Assembly (NCBI RefSeq): GCF_900111175.1
Contig: NZ_FOGI01000015.1
Span: forward strand, 1 to 64,000
Length of the DNA stretch: 64,000 nucleotides
Direction: 5' to 3'
Source: Actinokineospora terrae
GTDB lineage: Bacteria > Actinomycetota > Actinomycetes > Mycobacteriales > Pseudonocardiaceae
Shown here: positions 7,533 to 16,841 of the stretch, in pieces
Layout of the letters: each line of letters starts with the position of its first letter
Position numbering within the stretch: position 1 is the stretch's first letter
Position numbers and translations under genes: made by a program
Notes under the pieces: generated by a model
Told to the model about the DNA's origin: nothing
Seen by the model: only the letters and a program-made list of their open reading frames with translations
Database searches by the model: none

Positions 7533-8660
7533 ATGGCGCGGGACAGGGTGCGGGTCGCGGTCGTGGGTGCGGGGCGGTGGGCCAGGCGGGCGCACATCCC
7601 CGGTTGGCAACGGGATCCGCGGGCCGAGGTGGTGGCCCTGGTCGACACCGACCGGGACGCGCTCGCCGGGGCGGGGCGCGACTTCGGGGTCGATCGGCTG
7701 ACCACCGACTACCGCGACCTGCTCGACGACCCGACCATCGACGTCGTGGACGTGGCCACCGCCAACACCGCGCACTTCGAGATCTCCGAGGCCGCGCTGG
7801 TCGCGGGCAAGCACGTGCTGTGCGAGAAGCCGGTGCACCGCGACTACCGCGAGACCCGGCGCCTGTCCGCGCTCGCCAAGGCCAACGGCCTCAAGACCAA
7901 GCTGGGCTTCACCTTCCGCTACGCCCCGGCCGTCCAGTACGCGAAGCGGCTGATCGACGAGGGCTTCGTCGGCGAGCCCTACCTGTTCAACGGCTTCGAG
8001 CAGAACAGCCAGTGGATCGACCCGCGCACGCCGATGCGCCAGGTCGACCCGGACGCCGACCCCGGGGTGCTGGCGGTGTCCTCGATCGAGGGCTACGGCG
8101 CGCCGATCATCGACATCATGCACTGGTGGGCCGGTGGCGAGCTGACCTCGGTGGTGGGCACGATGCGCAACTTCGTGCCGGAGCGGGTGGTCGCGAGCAC
8201 CGGCCGGTCGCAGCGGCTCAACATCGACGACGGCGACATGTGGATCTGCGAGTTCGGCCCCGGCCTGCTCGCCTCCATCCAGTCCTCTTACGTCGCGGTG
8301 GGCAACCTGCCCGGCATCGAGGCCAGGGTCTACGGCTCGGAGGGCGCGGTGATCGTCCGGTTGGTGGCCGAGCACGGCAGCTGCCAGACCATCCGCACCG
8401 CGACAAAGGACGCGGTCGAGTTCGTCGAGCGGGAGATCCCCCGCGAGTTCTTCCCCGAGGGCGGCACCTCGCGGGAGGACTGGGACTCGCTGTTCTACGC
8501 CAACCTGTGCGCCGACTTCGTCAGCGAACTGCTCGACGGCACCCCCGCCAACCAGGGCGACTTCGGCCAGGGCGCGCTCGTGCAGGAGACGATCAACGCC
8601 TTCGAGGCCGCGCACCGCACCCGCGCCTGGGTCGACTTTCCGCTCGGCGGTGCCGCGTGA
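7533..8660 (+). CDS. Gfo/Idh/MocA-family NAD(P)-dependent oxidoreductase
   Basis: A 375-residue dehydrogenase. The N-terminal Rossmann fold has VAVVGAGRWARRAHIPGW, and the family signature CEKPVHRDY lies near residue 100. The C-terminal alpha/beta domain carries GxxxxDIMHWW with the likely catalytic Asp/His pair (IIDIMHWWAG). Family members oxidise or reduce sugar-, inositol- or amino-acid-like substrates. ATG 7533 is set by AGAGGAG 5 bases upstream. It is the first gene of a tightly overlapping operon with TldD, TldE, two DUF4438 proteins and a GntR regulator, whose GTG/ATG starts overlap the preceding stops. Confidence 0.9.
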   Translation: MARDRVRVAVVGAGRWARRAHIPGWQRDPRAEVVALVDTDRDALAGAGRDFGVDRLTTDYRDLLDDPTIDVVDVATANTAHFEISEAALVAGKHVLCEKPVHRDYRETRRLSALAKANGLKTKLGFTFRYAPAVQYAKRLIDEGFVGEPYLFNGFEQNSQWIDPRTPMRQVDPDADPGVLAVSSIEGYGAPIIDIMHWWAGGELTSVVGTMRNFVPERVVASTGRSQRLNIDDGDMWICEFGPGLLASIQSSYVAVGNLPGIEARVYGSEGAVIVRLVAEHGSCQTIRTATKDAVEFVEREIPREFFPEGGTSREDWDSLFYANLCADFVSELLDGTPANQGDFGQGALVQETINAFEAAHRTRAWVDFPLGGAA

Positions 8661-10129
8661 GCGCGCACCGCTGGGGTGCCCTGGCCGATGACACCGCGGC
8701 CCGCGAGATCGTCGAGGTCGCGCTGGACGCGGTGGACGGCCGCGCCGAGTACGCCGACGTGCGGCTGGTCGAGGCCGAGGAGACGCGGGTGTACCGGCAG
8801 CTCGGCGCGGCCACCGACGCCCGGGTCGAGCACAACGTCGGCATCGGGGTGCGGGTGCTGGTCGACGGGGTGTGGGGCTTCGCCGCCCTGCCGCTCGCCG
8901 ACTCCGTCGACGCGGCCACCGCGGCCCGCCGGGCGCACGCCCTCGCGGTCGCCTCGGCCGGGACGTCCGCGCCGATCCGCCTGCCCGCGGTCGAGGCGCG
9001 CAGCGGGCGGTACGAGACCGTGGTCGAGCAGGACCCGTTCGCGGTGTCGGAGGACGAGCGCCACGGCCTGCTCTCGGCCGCGCTGGCGGCGGCGAGCGCG
9101 CCGCGGGAGGTCGTCTCGGCGCAGGCCGGGGTGAACGCCAAGCGCCAGCACCGGCACTTCGGCAGCTCGGTCGGGTCCCGCCAGCACCAGCACTTCGTGG
9201 AGACCGGGGTGCTGGTGCTGGTGATCGCGGCAGGCCACGGCGACGTGCAGCGGCGCAGCTACCCGAACTCCTTCCACGGTGACACCGGCGCGGCGGGCTG
9301 GGAGTTCGTCCTCGGTCGCGACCTGGTCACCAACGCGGCCAGGGTGGGCGAGGAGGCCGTCGCGCTGCTGACCGCGCCGGTCGCGCCCTCGGGCACCGCG
9401 GACGTGGTGATCGGCGCGCAGCAGCTGTCGCTGCAGATCCACGAGTCGGCCGGGCACGCGCTGGAGCTGGACCGGATGATCGGCGACGAGGCCAACTTCG
9501 CGGGCACCTCGTTCATCGGCGTCGAGGACATCGGCAGGCTGCGCTACGGCTCGCCCGCGGTGACCATCACCAGTGACCCGACGGTCCCGGGCACCCGGGG
9601 CAGCTTCGCCTTCGACGACGAGGGCACTCCGGCGCGCCGCCGCGCGCTCGTCGAGGGCGGCGTCATCCGCAACGCACTGTCCAACTTGGACTCCGTCGCC
9701 CGCACCGGGGTCGCGCTCACCGGTGCCGCGCGCGCCGATGGCTGGGCCTACCCGCCGGTCTGCTTCGCCACCCACGTCCACCTCGAACCCGGTTCCGGTT
9801 CCCTCGACGAGCTCTGCGACCGCCTCGGCGACGGCTACTACATCGAGGACAACCGCTCCTGGTCGATCGACGAGCGGCGGCTGAACTTCCAGTTCGGCAC
9901 CGAGGTGGCCTACGAGGTGCGTGATGGCAAGCGCGGCAGGCTGCTGAAGAACTTCTCCTACGGCGGGATCACGCCGCGGTTCTGGAACTCCGTCGAGGCG
10001 GTCGCCGGACCGGACGAGGCCAGGACCTTCGGGTACCCGTGCGGCAAGGGCGAACCCAAGCAGTGGAGCTTCCTGAGCCACGGCGCGGCGCCCGCGCTCG
10101 TGCGCGGCCTGCGGATCGGGGTGGCGTGA
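8657..10129 (+). CDS. tldD: TldD-family metallopeptidase subunit
   Basis: A 490-residue protein of the TldD/PmbA (U62) family. The metal-binding HExxxH motif is H262-E-S-A-G-H266 in LSLQIHESAGHALELDR, and the C-terminal region retains FGYPCGKGEP. TldD pairs with TldE as a heterodimer that degrades unfolded or modified peptides; the pair matures microcin B17 in E. coli. The GTG start overlaps the Gfo/Idh stop in GTGA, and TldE follows with a TGATG overlap, so strict co-translation and a 1:1 complex are expected. Here it may cleave an amide-linked substrate imported by the neighbouring ABC transporter. Confidence 0.9.
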   Translation: MSAHRWGALADDTAAREIVEVALDAVDGRAEYADVRLVEAEETRVYRQLGAATDARVEHNVGIGVRVLVDGVWGFAALPLADSVDAATAARRAHALAVASAGTSAPIRLPAVEARSGRYETVVEQDPFAVSEDERHGLLSAALAAASAPREVVSAQAGVNAKRQHRHFGSSVGSRQHQHFVETGVLVLVIAAGHGDVQRRSYPNSFHGDTGAAGWEFVLGRDLVTNAARVGEEAVALLTAPVAPSGTADVVIGAQQLSLQIHESAGHALELDRMIGDEANFAGTSFIGVEDIGRLRYGSPAVTITSDPTVPGTRGSFAFDDEGTPARRRALVEGGVIRNALSNLDSVARTGVALTGAARADGWAYPPVCFATHVHLEPGSGSLDELCDRLGDGYYIEDNRSWSIDERRLNFQFGTEVAYEVRDGKRGRLLKNFSYGGITPRFWNSVEAVAGPDEARTFGYPCGKGEPKQWSFLSHGAAPALVRGLRIGVA

Positions 10130-11478
10130 TGACCGGGTTCTCCGCACCGCTGAGCGCCGAGCGCGCCATCGCGACCGTCGAGTCCGCCGCCCGCGCTGGC
10201 GGCGCCGACCAGGTCGAGGCCACGCTGCTGGCCCGCGCGGGGGAGTACACCCGGTTCGCGGGCGACCGGGTGCACCAGCCGCAGGACATCACCGAGGTGC
10301 TGGTGCGCGTGCGGGCCGTGGTGGACGGCCACGCGGGCACGGTGTCCACCAGTCGACTCGACCGCGTGCCGGACGCCGTGCGCTCAGCCGCCGCCCTGGC
10401 CCGTGACCTGGCCCGCGTCGCCGGGCGGCCGGGGACCGCCCGGGTCGGCGACCCCGCGCCCGCCACCGACCCGGACCTCTGGCACGAGGACACCGCCGCG
10501 TTCGACGCCGCTGCCCGGGTCGGCCTCGCCGGGCGGGCCATGCGCGCGGCCGGGGCCGCGGGCGGGTCGGCGGCAGGCATGATCGGCCGGGCCGCCACCC
10601 GGATCGCGGTGGCCACCAGCACCGGGATCAGCAGGCACGCGGTCGCGACCGAGGCGACGGGCAGCCTCACCGTCGCGACCGGCACCGGGAGTTCGCAGTG
10701 GACGGACCTGCACCGCTCCAGCGGGGCCCTGCGCACCGGTGCGGCGATCGACACCGCGATCGCCAGGGCGTTGGCGAGTCGTGGCCGGGTCGAGCCGGCG
10801 CCGGGTACCTACACCGTGGTGCTCGGCCCGCAGGCCACCGCCGAACTGCTGGGCTTCCTCGGTGTGCTGGGCTTCTCCGGTGACCTCGCGGCGGCCGGGG
10901 TCGGGGTGTGCGCCACCCGGGCGGGCCAGGCCGTCGCGTCCCCGCTGGTCACCGTCGCCGACGACGCGCACCACCCGTACGGCCTGCCGATCCCGTTCGA
11001 CGTCGAGGGAACCCCGAAGACCCGCGTGCCGCTGCTGACCGGGGGAGTGGTCGGGGATCCCGTCACCGACCTGGCCACCGCGACCCACCCGACCGGCCAC
11101 GCGCACACCGCGAGGGAGGCGGCCCCGGCGCCGGTGCCCGCGAACGTGGTGATGGACCCCGGGCAGGCGACCGAGGCCGAGCTGATCTCGGGGGTGGAGC
11201 GCGGCGTGTACGTCGAGCGGTTCTGGTACACCAGGCTGGTCGACCGCCAGGCGAGCACGATCACCGGCGTCAGCAGGGACGCCTGCTTCCGGATCACCGA
11301 CGGCGCCATCGCCGAACCGCTCGCCGGTGCCAGGTTCACCCAGTCGATCTTCGACTTCCTGGCCACGGTGGACGGCGTCGGCGACGTGCTCCAGGCACAG
11401 CCGATCATGAACGTGTGGAACGGCGCGGTCAGCGCTCCCGCGGTGCGGGGGCACGGCTTCCGCTTCGGGGTCGCGTGA
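10129..11478 (+). CDS. TldE/PmbA-family protease subunit
   Basis: A 449-residue TldD paralogue that lacks the HExxxH motif, as TldE/PmbA subunits do. It has the N-terminal beta-rich fold around residues 1-200 and the C-terminal FWYTRLVDRQAST/GVSRDACFRI segment typical of the family. It starts at ATG 10129, sharing one base with the tldD stop. It should form the non-metal half of a TldD/TldE heterodimer. The next gene starts in its stop codon (GTGA). Confidence 0.88.
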   Translation: MTGFSAPLSAERAIATVESAARAGGADQVEATLLARAGEYTRFAGDRVHQPQDITEVLVRVRAVVDGHAGTVSTSRLDRVPDAVRSAAALARDLARVAGRPGTARVGDPAPATDPDLWHEDTAAFDAAARVGLAGRAMRAAGAAGGSAAGMIGRAATRIAVATSTGISRHAVATEATGSLTVATGTGSSQWTDLHRSSGALRTGAAIDTAIARALASRGRVEPAPGTYTVVLGPQATAELLGFLGVLGFSGDLAAAGVGVCATRAGQAVASPLVTVADDAHHPYGLPIPFDVEGTPKTRVPLLTGGVVGDPVTDLATATHPTGHAHTAREAAPAPVPANVVMDPGQATEAELISGVERGVYVERFWYTRLVDRQASTITGVSRDACFRITDGAIAEPLAGARFTQSIFDFLATVDGVGDVLQAQPIMNVWNGAVSAPAVRGHGFRFGVA

Positions 11479-12284
11479 GGACCAACGCCGACCGGCTGCT
11501 CACCCAGGTGCTCGTCGGCGAGGTCTGGCCACCGCTGTCGGACCGCTTCGCCTACCGGGTCGACGGTGACGGTGCCGCGTTCCTGCTGCCGGGCATGGGC
11601 GGGGTCACGCTCGGCGCCGGGATCGGCACCCCGGTCACCGGTCATCACGCCGACCACCTCGAGCCGGGGCTCTCGGTCCGCCACCGCGACCACGAAGCCG
11701 ACAACGCCCTGCAGTTCCTCACCTGCGTCGGCAACCCCGTGACGGTCCTCAGCGGACCCGCGACCGGCGCGACCGGCCGGGTCATCGGCCACCACGCCTA
11801 CGTGCTGGTCGACCTGCCGCAGGACGCCCTGGCGGAGATGGCCCCCGGCGACCGGGTGGCGATCCGCGCGCGGGGGCAGGGCCTCCGGCTGCTGGACCAC
11901 CCGGAGGTCACGGTCAAGAACCTCGACCCGACGCTGCTCGACCGGCTGCGGATCACCACGGGCAGCGACGGGAGACTGCGCGTCCCGGTGGCGGCCCGGA
12001 TCCCGGCCACCGCGGTCGGCGCGGGCACCGGCATGGCGTCCGAGTACGCCAACACCGACCTGATGCTCCCCACTACGACCTCCCTGCGCATCGGCGACCT
12101 GGTAGCCCTACTCGACCAAGACCACCGCTTCGGCCGCGCCCACCGCCCCGACTGGCTCGCCATCGGCCCCCTCACCACCGGCGCCTGCCGCATGTTCGGC
12201 CACGGCCCCGGCCCGAGCACCCTGCTCACCGGCCCCACCCACGCCTTCGACCTACTCGACGACCCGAACGGCGCCCACCTATGA
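11475..12284 (+). CDS. DUF4438 domain protein, copy 1
   Basis: A 269-residue cytoplasmic protein recognised as DUF4438. It has the N-terminal block FAYRVDGDGAAFLLPGMGGVT, a conserved HHADHLEPGLSV segment, CVGNPVTVLSGPATGATGRVIG and RARGQGL. The family has no settled function. The conserved His/Asp/Glu cluster (H-x-x-D-H-x-E-P-G) could bind a metal or act in catalysis; this is inference. It starts at GTG 11475 in the TldE stop and overlaps the next gene's first possible ATG, so it is made together with TldD/TldE. A second, diverged DUF4438 gene follows. Confidence 0.8.
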   Translation: MRTNADRLLTQVLVGEVWPPLSDRFAYRVDGDGAAFLLPGMGGVTLGAGIGTPVTGHHADHLEPGLSVRHRDHEADNALQFLTCVGNPVTVLSGPATGATGRVIGHHAYVLVDLPQDALAEMAPGDRVAIRARGQGLRLLDHPEVTVKNLDPTLLDRLRITTGSDGRLRVPVAARIPATAVGAGTGMASEYANTDLMLPTTTSLRIGDLVALLDQDHRFGRAHRPDWLAIGPLTTGACRMFGHGPGPSTLLTGPTHAFDLLDDPNGAHL

Positions 12285-12328
12285 CCGCCCGGACAGATCC
12301 TGCTCGACGACTCGGAGGGACAGCGACT

Positions 12329-13168
12329 GTGAACGGTGGTCGAACGCCGGTGGGTGGCGGGCTGGTCGCCACGACGCTGCTCGGGGTGGTGGAGACGCCG
12401 CGGATGGCGGCTTACCCGTATCGGGTTGATCGTGATGGGGGTTCGTTCCTGCCGGTGGCTGACGCGGGGGTGGTGTTGGGGCTGAGGCTTGGGGACAGCG
12501 TGTTCGGGTTCGATGCCGATCACCCCGCTCCCGGCGCCACGCTCGGCCATCCGGATCCGGCGGCCCGGCATGCCCTGGTCGCGTTCGCGTGCCTGGGCAA
12601 CGAGGCGGTCGTCCGCACCGGTGCCGCCGCGGGTGCGGTGGGTCGTGTCCTGGGCAAACGCGGCGGGGAAGGGCGGGTCATCACGGTGTTCGACCAGGAT
12701 GCGCTGGCTCGGTTGCTGCCCGACGACCAGATCGCCGTCCGCGCTGTCGGCCAAGGCGCGCCCGCCGCGGACGGGGTCACCACCCTCAACATCGACCCCG
12801 TGCTGCTGCCCGCGCTGACCGCCCCGCTGTCGGTGCGCGCCCGCGTCCCGTCCCACTTGATCGGCAACGGTGTCGGCAGGCCCGCCCACCAGTGGGACAT
12901 CGACCTCCAGCTCGACCCCGGCACCGCCCCGGGCCTGCGGTTGGGCGATCTAGTATGCGTCGAGGACGTGGACGTCCGGCACAACGTCGGCCGCAGGGAG
13001 GGGTGGGTGACCGTGGCGGTGGTGGTTCACGGGGCGAGTCCGCTCCCCGGGCACGGACCCGGTGTGATGCCGGTCCTGTGCGCCCCGGCCGACCGGTTCG
13101 ACGTCGTGGTCGAGCCGGAGGACCACGTCGGGGTCACCGCGGCGCTGCTGGGGTTGGCCGATGCCTGA
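12329..13168 (+). CDS. DUF4438 domain protein, copy 2
   Basis: A 279-residue paralogue of the preceding DUF4438 protein, with matching blocks YPYRVDRDGGSFLPVADAG, FGFDADHPAPGATL, CLGNEAVVRTGAAAGAVGRVLG and RAVGQGA. The HADHLEPG cluster of copy 1 is DADHPAPG here, so the Glu and one His are lost. This suggests a subunit division of labour, as in TldD/TldE. GTG 12329 is chosen because GGAGGGA lies 8 bases upstream and it aligns with the start of copy 1. The in-frame ATG 12281 overlapping the previous stop would add 16 residues. It overlaps the GntR gene by 8 bp. Confidence 0.78.
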   Translation: MNGGRTPVGGGLVATTLLGVVETPRMAAYPYRVDRDGGSFLPVADAGVVLGLRLGDSVFGFDADHPAPGATLGHPDPAARHALVAFACLGNEAVVRTGAAAGAVGRVLGKRGGEGRVITVFDQDALARLLPDDQIAVRAVGQGAPAADGVTTLNIDPVLLPALTAPLSVRARVPSHLIGNGVGRPAHQWDIDLQLDPGTAPGLRLGDLVCVEDVDVRHNVGRREGWVTVAVVVHGASPLPGHGPGVMPVLCAPADRFDVVVEPEDHVGVTAALLGLADA

Positions 13169-13799
13169 GCCGCTGGAGCACCCGTCCCTGCCCGACACCG
13201 TGCACCGACTGCTGCGCACCCGGATCCTCAACAACGAGCTCCGCGCGGGCAGCCGGGTCGTCGAGGCGACCATCGCCGCCGAGCTGAACGTCAGCCGGTC
13301 GACGGTCCGGCTGGCGCTGACCCGCTTGCAGACCGAGGGCCTGGTCGAGATCAGCCCCCGCCGCCACAGCGTGGTCACCCGGCTCTCGCACGACGAGATC
13401 CAGGACGCCTGCTACGCCAGGTACGTGCTGGAGGAGGGCGCCGTCCGGGCGGTGCTCGCGCGCGGCGCCGAGGGGCTGGTGGGCCCGCTGACCGAGATCA
13501 TCGACCGGATGACCCGCGCCGCCACCGCGCACGACATGGCCGCGGTGGTGGACCTGGATACCGAGTTCCACGGCACCATCGTGCGCGCGGCGGGCAAGGC
13601 CCGGCTGGCCTCCCTCTGGTCCACTCTGGACGGCCAGATGGGCGCGGTGATCAGGTCCTCGCTGGAGGAGCAGCAGCTGGACCTGGCCGAGATGCCGAAG
13701 CTGCACCAGGACCTGCTCGACACCCTGGGCTCCGGCGACCCCGGGTCGGTCGCCGACGCGCTCTACCGCCACTACCTCAGGCCGGACTACGAGCTGTGA
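13161..13799 (+). CDS. GntR-family transcriptional regulator with FCD domain
   Basis: A 212-residue repressor-type regulator. The winged helix-turn-helix covers about residues 10-75 (AGSRVVEATIAAELNVSRSTVRLALTRLQTEGLVE). The all-helical FCD effector domain follows, with the D-x-x-F-H motif (DLDTEFHGTIV) and later His residues that bind a metal in relatives such as TM0439. FCD regulators sense small organic acids or sugar acids. As the last gene of the operon it probably controls the palindrome at 7470-7490. It converges on the leftward hydroxyacid dehydrogenase operon with a 14-bp gap. Confidence 0.9.
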   Translation: MPEPLEHPSLPDTVHRLLRTRILNNELRAGSRVVEATIAAELNVSRSTVRLALTRLQTEGLVEISPRRHSVVTRLSHDEIQDACYARYVLEEGAVRAVLARGAEGLVGPLTEIIDRMTRAATAHDMAAVVDLDTEFHGTIVRAAGKARLASLWSTLDGQMGAVIRSSLEEQQLDLAEMPKLHQDLLDTLGSGDPGSVADALYRHYLRPDYEL

Positions 13800-13812
13800 G
13801 CCCGCCCGCGGC

Positions 13813-14838
13813 TCAGTACCCCAGCTCCGCCCGGTAGACGTTGCGCAGCGGTGTCCCGGCCAGCCATCGCCGCAGGTTGTCGCAGAAGATGTCGGTGATC
13901 AGCCCGTTCTCGCCCGCCACCGTCGAGGCCGAGTGCGGGGAGATCAACACGTTCGGCAGGTCCCACAGCGGGGAGTCCACCGGCAGCGGCTCGACCGCCG
14001 TCACGTCCAGCGCGGCCCCCCGCACCTGCCCGGCCCGCAGCGCCGCCACCAGCGCGTCCTCGTCGACCACCTCGCCCCTGGCCACGTTCACCAGCACCGC
14101 CTCCGGCCGCAGCGCGGCGAACTCGGCCGCACCGAGCAGTCCGCGGGTCTGCTCGGTGAGCGGGCAGGCGAGCACCACGGCGTCGACCGAGGGCAGGACC
14201 GCCCCGATGGCACCGAACTCGACCACCGACGACACCCCCGGGGCCGTCGAGGTCCCGCCGGGGCGCACGGCGCCGACCACGTCCATCCCCAGCGCCGACA
14301 GGGTGACCGCCACCTGCTTGCCCACCGATCCCAGCCCCACGACCAGCGCGCGCTTCCCGTGCAGCGTCGAGGTCGTGTACCGGGTCCACTCGTGGGCCGC
14401 CTGCCACCGGCGCAACCCGGGCACGTCCTTGACGAAGTACAGCAGCCCCATCAGCGTGAACTCGGTCAGCGGCCGCGCGTGCACGCCCGCCGCCGTGGTG
14501 ACGACCACCCGGTCCAGGTCGAACGGGAACCGGTCGGTGAACCGGCCCAGCCCGGCGCTGGTGCCCTGGATCCAGCGCAGGCGGGGGAAGTTGCCCGGCA
14601 TCGCCGCCGGGTCCCGCCGGTCGAAGTCGAAGGCGATGTCCGCCGAGGCGGCCAGTTCCCGCCACCGAGCCTGTTGCCCGGCGCTCAGCTCGGGCAGGAC
14701 GCCGCCGTGGTCGCCGTCGTAGCGGGGGACCGGCAGCAGTTCGGGTTCGTACAACACCTCCACCGAGGGGTCGACCGCGGCGATCCGGTCGACGTGTTCG
14801 CGTTCGAGCGGCGAGCAGATGAGGACGCGCACGGTCAC
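13813..14838 (-). CDS. D-isomer-specific 2-hydroxyacid dehydrogenase
   Basis: A 341-residue NAD(P)-dependent dehydrogenase of the phosphoglycerate/D-lactate dehydrogenase family. The nucleotide-binding loop is VVGLGSVGKQ. The catalytic Arg (VNVARGEVVD), Glu (DVTAVEPLP) and His (ISPHSAST) are all visible. GTG 14838 overlaps the aminotransferase stop (GTGA), so the two are coupled. Together they could interconvert an amino acid, its 2-oxo acid and its 2-hydroxy acid. It is the last gene of the leftward ABC-transporter operon. Confidence 0.9.
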   Translation of the reverse strand: MTVRVLICSPLEREHVDRIAAVDPSVEVLYEPELLPVPRYDGDHGGVLPELSAGQQARWRELAASADIAFDFDRRDPAAMPGNFPRLRWIQGTSAGLGRFTDRFPFDLDRVVVTTAAGVHARPLTEFTLMGLLYFVKDVPGLRRWQAAHEWTRYTTSTLHGKRALVVGLGSVGKQVAVTLSALGMDVVGAVRPGGTSTAPGVSSVVEFGAIGAVLPSVDAVVLACPLTEQTRGLLGAAEFAALRPEAVLVNVARGEVVDEDALVAALRAGQVRGAALDVTAVEPLPVDSPLWDLPNVLISPHSASTVAGENGLITDIFCDNLRRWLAGTPLRNVYRAELGY

Positions 14839-16055
14839 GACGCGGCTCCGTTCAGGGCGAGGACCATCCGGTCGAGGGCGGCGCTCCACACCGCCTCGTC
14901 GCGGGCGAAGCACACCCGGAACCGGCCGGTGCCCGACGGGCCGAACTGGTAGCCGGGGCTGACCACCACCCCCGCGTCGGCCTGCAGCGCCTTGGCCACC
15001 TGCACGTCGCTCAGCCCCAGCGCCGAGACGTCCGGCCACAGGTAGGCGGTCCCGTTGCCCGGCTGGACGACCAGGCCGTCCACCTGGCGCAGCCGCTCGG
15101 CGGTCATCTCGCGCAGGGCGCGGAGTTCGAGCACGCGGTCGCGGACGAACTCGACGTCGTCGGTGAGCCACCGGGTGAGCACGTGCTGGGCGTAGGCGGG
15201 CGCGCGCAGGCAGGAGATCGCCATGACCTGCTCGACCGCGTCGATCACCTCGGGCGGGCCGACCACGACGCCGACCCGGTACCCGCTCAGCGACTCGGTC
15301 TTCGAGCCGCCCAGCAGGGTGATAGTGCGGTCGCGCAGTCCCGGCCGCGCGGCCAGGTGGAAGTACGGGGTCTCGTCGTAGACGAGCCTGCAGTACAGCT
15401 CGTCGACGACGACCAGGAAGTCGTGCTCGACGGCCAGCCTGCCCACGCCCGCGATCGTCTGCTCGGTGTAGACGGTGCCGGTCGGGTTGTTCGGGTTCGA
15501 GGTCAGCAGCAGCCGGATCCCGCCGCGGGCCACCGCTTCCAGGGCCGCCAGGTCGAGCTGCGGTCCGGCCGGGTCGTCGACCATCGGGACCCGCACGACC
15601 TCGGCGCCGAGGAAGCGCAGCATCCGCTCCACGAACAGGTACTCCGGGTCGGCCAGCGCCACCACGTCACCGAAGTCGACCAGCGCGCTCAGCGTGGCGA
15701 ACAGCCCGCCCTGGGTACCGGTGGTCACCGCGATGTCGTGCTCCGGGTGCACGTCGACCCCGAGCAGGGTGGACACCGACCGCGCGCAGGCCCGCAGCAC
15801 CTCGGCGCCGCCGCGGTAGGCGGTGTAGGCGTTGTCGCCGTCCTCGGCCGCCGCGGCGAAGACCCCGGCTGCCCACTCCGGTGGCGGGAACCGCACGGTG
15901 TCGAAGTGCGTGGTGTCCAGCAACCCGTGCCCGGCCCCGTCGAGCCGCAGGCCGAGGTCCGCCTCGCGCACCGACATGCCGAGCGCGTCCGAGCGCTCCG
16001 GCAGGTGGGTGCGCAGCAGTCGCCGTGCCTCGACGGAATAGCGGGTGGCCGCCAT
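14835..16055 (-). CDS. class I/II PLP-dependent aminotransferase
   Basis: A 406-residue fold-type I aminotransferase. The PLP lysine lies in GGSKTESLSGYRVG, the phosphate-binding Arg follows in the same motif, the substrate-carboxylate Arg is near the C-terminus (GRFRVCFARD), and SNPNNPTGTVY and VVVDELYCRLVY are the usual cofactor loops. It would move an amino group between an amino acid and a 2-oxo acid. A short hairpin (16078-16096) separates it from the upstream SDR, but the genes run in one direction 48 bp apart, so it is likely still in the transporter operon. Confidence 0.9.
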   Translation of the reverse strand: MAATRYSVEARRLLRTHLPERSDALGMSVREADLGLRLDGAGHGLLDTTHFDTVRFPPPEWAAGVFAAAAEDGDNAYTAYRGGAEVLRACARSVSTLLGVDVHPEHDIAVTTGTQGGLFATLSALVDFGDVVALADPEYLFVERMLRFLGAEVVRVPMVDDPAGPQLDLAALEAVARGGIRLLLTSNPNNPTGTVYTEQTIAGVGRLAVEHDFLVVVDELYCRLVYDETPYFHLAARPGLRDRTITLLGGSKTESLSGYRVGVVVGPPEVIDAVEQVMAISCLRAPAYAQHVLTRWLTDDVEFVRDRVLELRALREMTAERLRQVDGLVVQPGNGTAYLWPDVSALGLSDVQVAKALQADAGVVVSPGYQFGPSGTGRFRVCFARDEAVWSAALDRMVLALNGAAS

Positions 16056-16077
16056 GTGATTCGCTCCCTCGTGTCGC

Positions 16078-16096
16078 GGCGCGAGGTCCTCGCGCC
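16078..16096 (-). terminator. short intercistronic hairpin
   Basis: A perfect 8-bp stem (GGCGCGAG with CTCGCGCC) and a 3-base loop lie between the SDR stop and the aminotransferase start. There is no U-tract. It may partly terminate or stabilise the transcript rather than end it. Confidence 0.45.
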
Positions 16097-16103
16097 GTCT
16101 CTG

Positions 16104-16841
16104 TCACGCCCATCTCGACCCCCGGTCGACCACCGTCGAGGTCCCGGTGATGTACCGGGACTCCTCCGAGGCCAGGAACAGCACCGCGTCCGCGACGTCC
16201 GCGGCCGACGGTCCCGGTGGGCCGAGCGCGCCGGGGTCCACGCTGTTGACGCGGACGCCGAAGTCCAGCAGCTCCAGGGCGAACGCGCTGACCAGCCCGG
16301 CGACGCCGTGCTTGGCGGCCGCCATGTGCGCGTACCCGGCCACCGCGCGGTGGGCCAGCGCGGAGCCGATGAACACGATCGACCCCGCCCCCTGCGCCAC
16401 CATCACCGGCGCGACCGCCTTCGCGGTCTGCCACACCCCGGTCAGGTTGATGTCGATCATCGTGCGCCACTGCGCCTCCGGCATCTCCCACGCCGTGCCG
16501 CGCGAGCGCACCCCGGCGGCGGGCACCGCGATGTCGAGCGACCCCAGTGCCGCGACCCCGGCCCGCACGGCGGCGCCGATGGCGTCACCGTCGCGCACGT
16601 CGACCAGCCGGGACACCACGGTCCGGCCCAGCGCGCGCGCCTCGGTGGCCGTCCGCTCCAGCTCGCCCGCCGTGGCCAGCGACTCCGGCACGGTCTCCAC
16701 CCGGCTGACCACGCCGATGTCGAGCAGCACCAGGTCGGCGCCCTCCTCGGCCAGCCGCAGCGCGCAGGCCCGCCCCACCCCGCGCGCCGCGCCGGTGACC
16801 AGCGCGACCTTCCCGGCCACCCGGCCGCCGCGCCCGCTCAT
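16104..16841 (-). CDS. mycofactocin-type short-chain dehydrogenase with altered active site
   Basis: A 245-residue SDR. The cofactor loop is TGAARGVGRA, and the long insert after the second strand (about residues 41-80) is characteristic of SDRs that work with mycofactocin and hold NAD non-exchangeably. Ser160 and Lys177 are in place, but the residue 13 after the serine, normally the catalytic Tyr, is Met173 (AHMAAAKHG); a Tyr sits three residues earlier at 170. The usual NAG motif is also changed to PAAG. It may be inactive, use Tyr170, or have another role. ATG 16841 overlaps the ABC ATPase stop. No mycofactocin biosynthetic genes are in the window. Confidence 0.82.
   Translation of the reverse strand: MSGRGGRVAGKVALVTGAARGVGRACALRLAEEGADLVLLDIGVVSRVETVPESLATAGELERTATEARALGRTVVSRLVDVRDGDAIGAAVRAGVAALGSLDIAVPAAGVRSRGTAWEMPEAQWRTMIDINLTGVWQTAKAVAPVMVAQGAGSIVFIGSALAHRAVAGYAHMAAAKHGVAGLVSAFALELLDFGVRVNSVDPGALGPPGPSAADVADAVLFLASEESRYITGTSTVVDRGSRWA

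Noticed and set aside
16104..16841. Evidence for a mycofactocin biosynthesis cluster
   Set aside because: Only one SDR of the associated type is present; no mftA, mftB, mftC, mftD, mftE or mftF-like gene was seen in the window.
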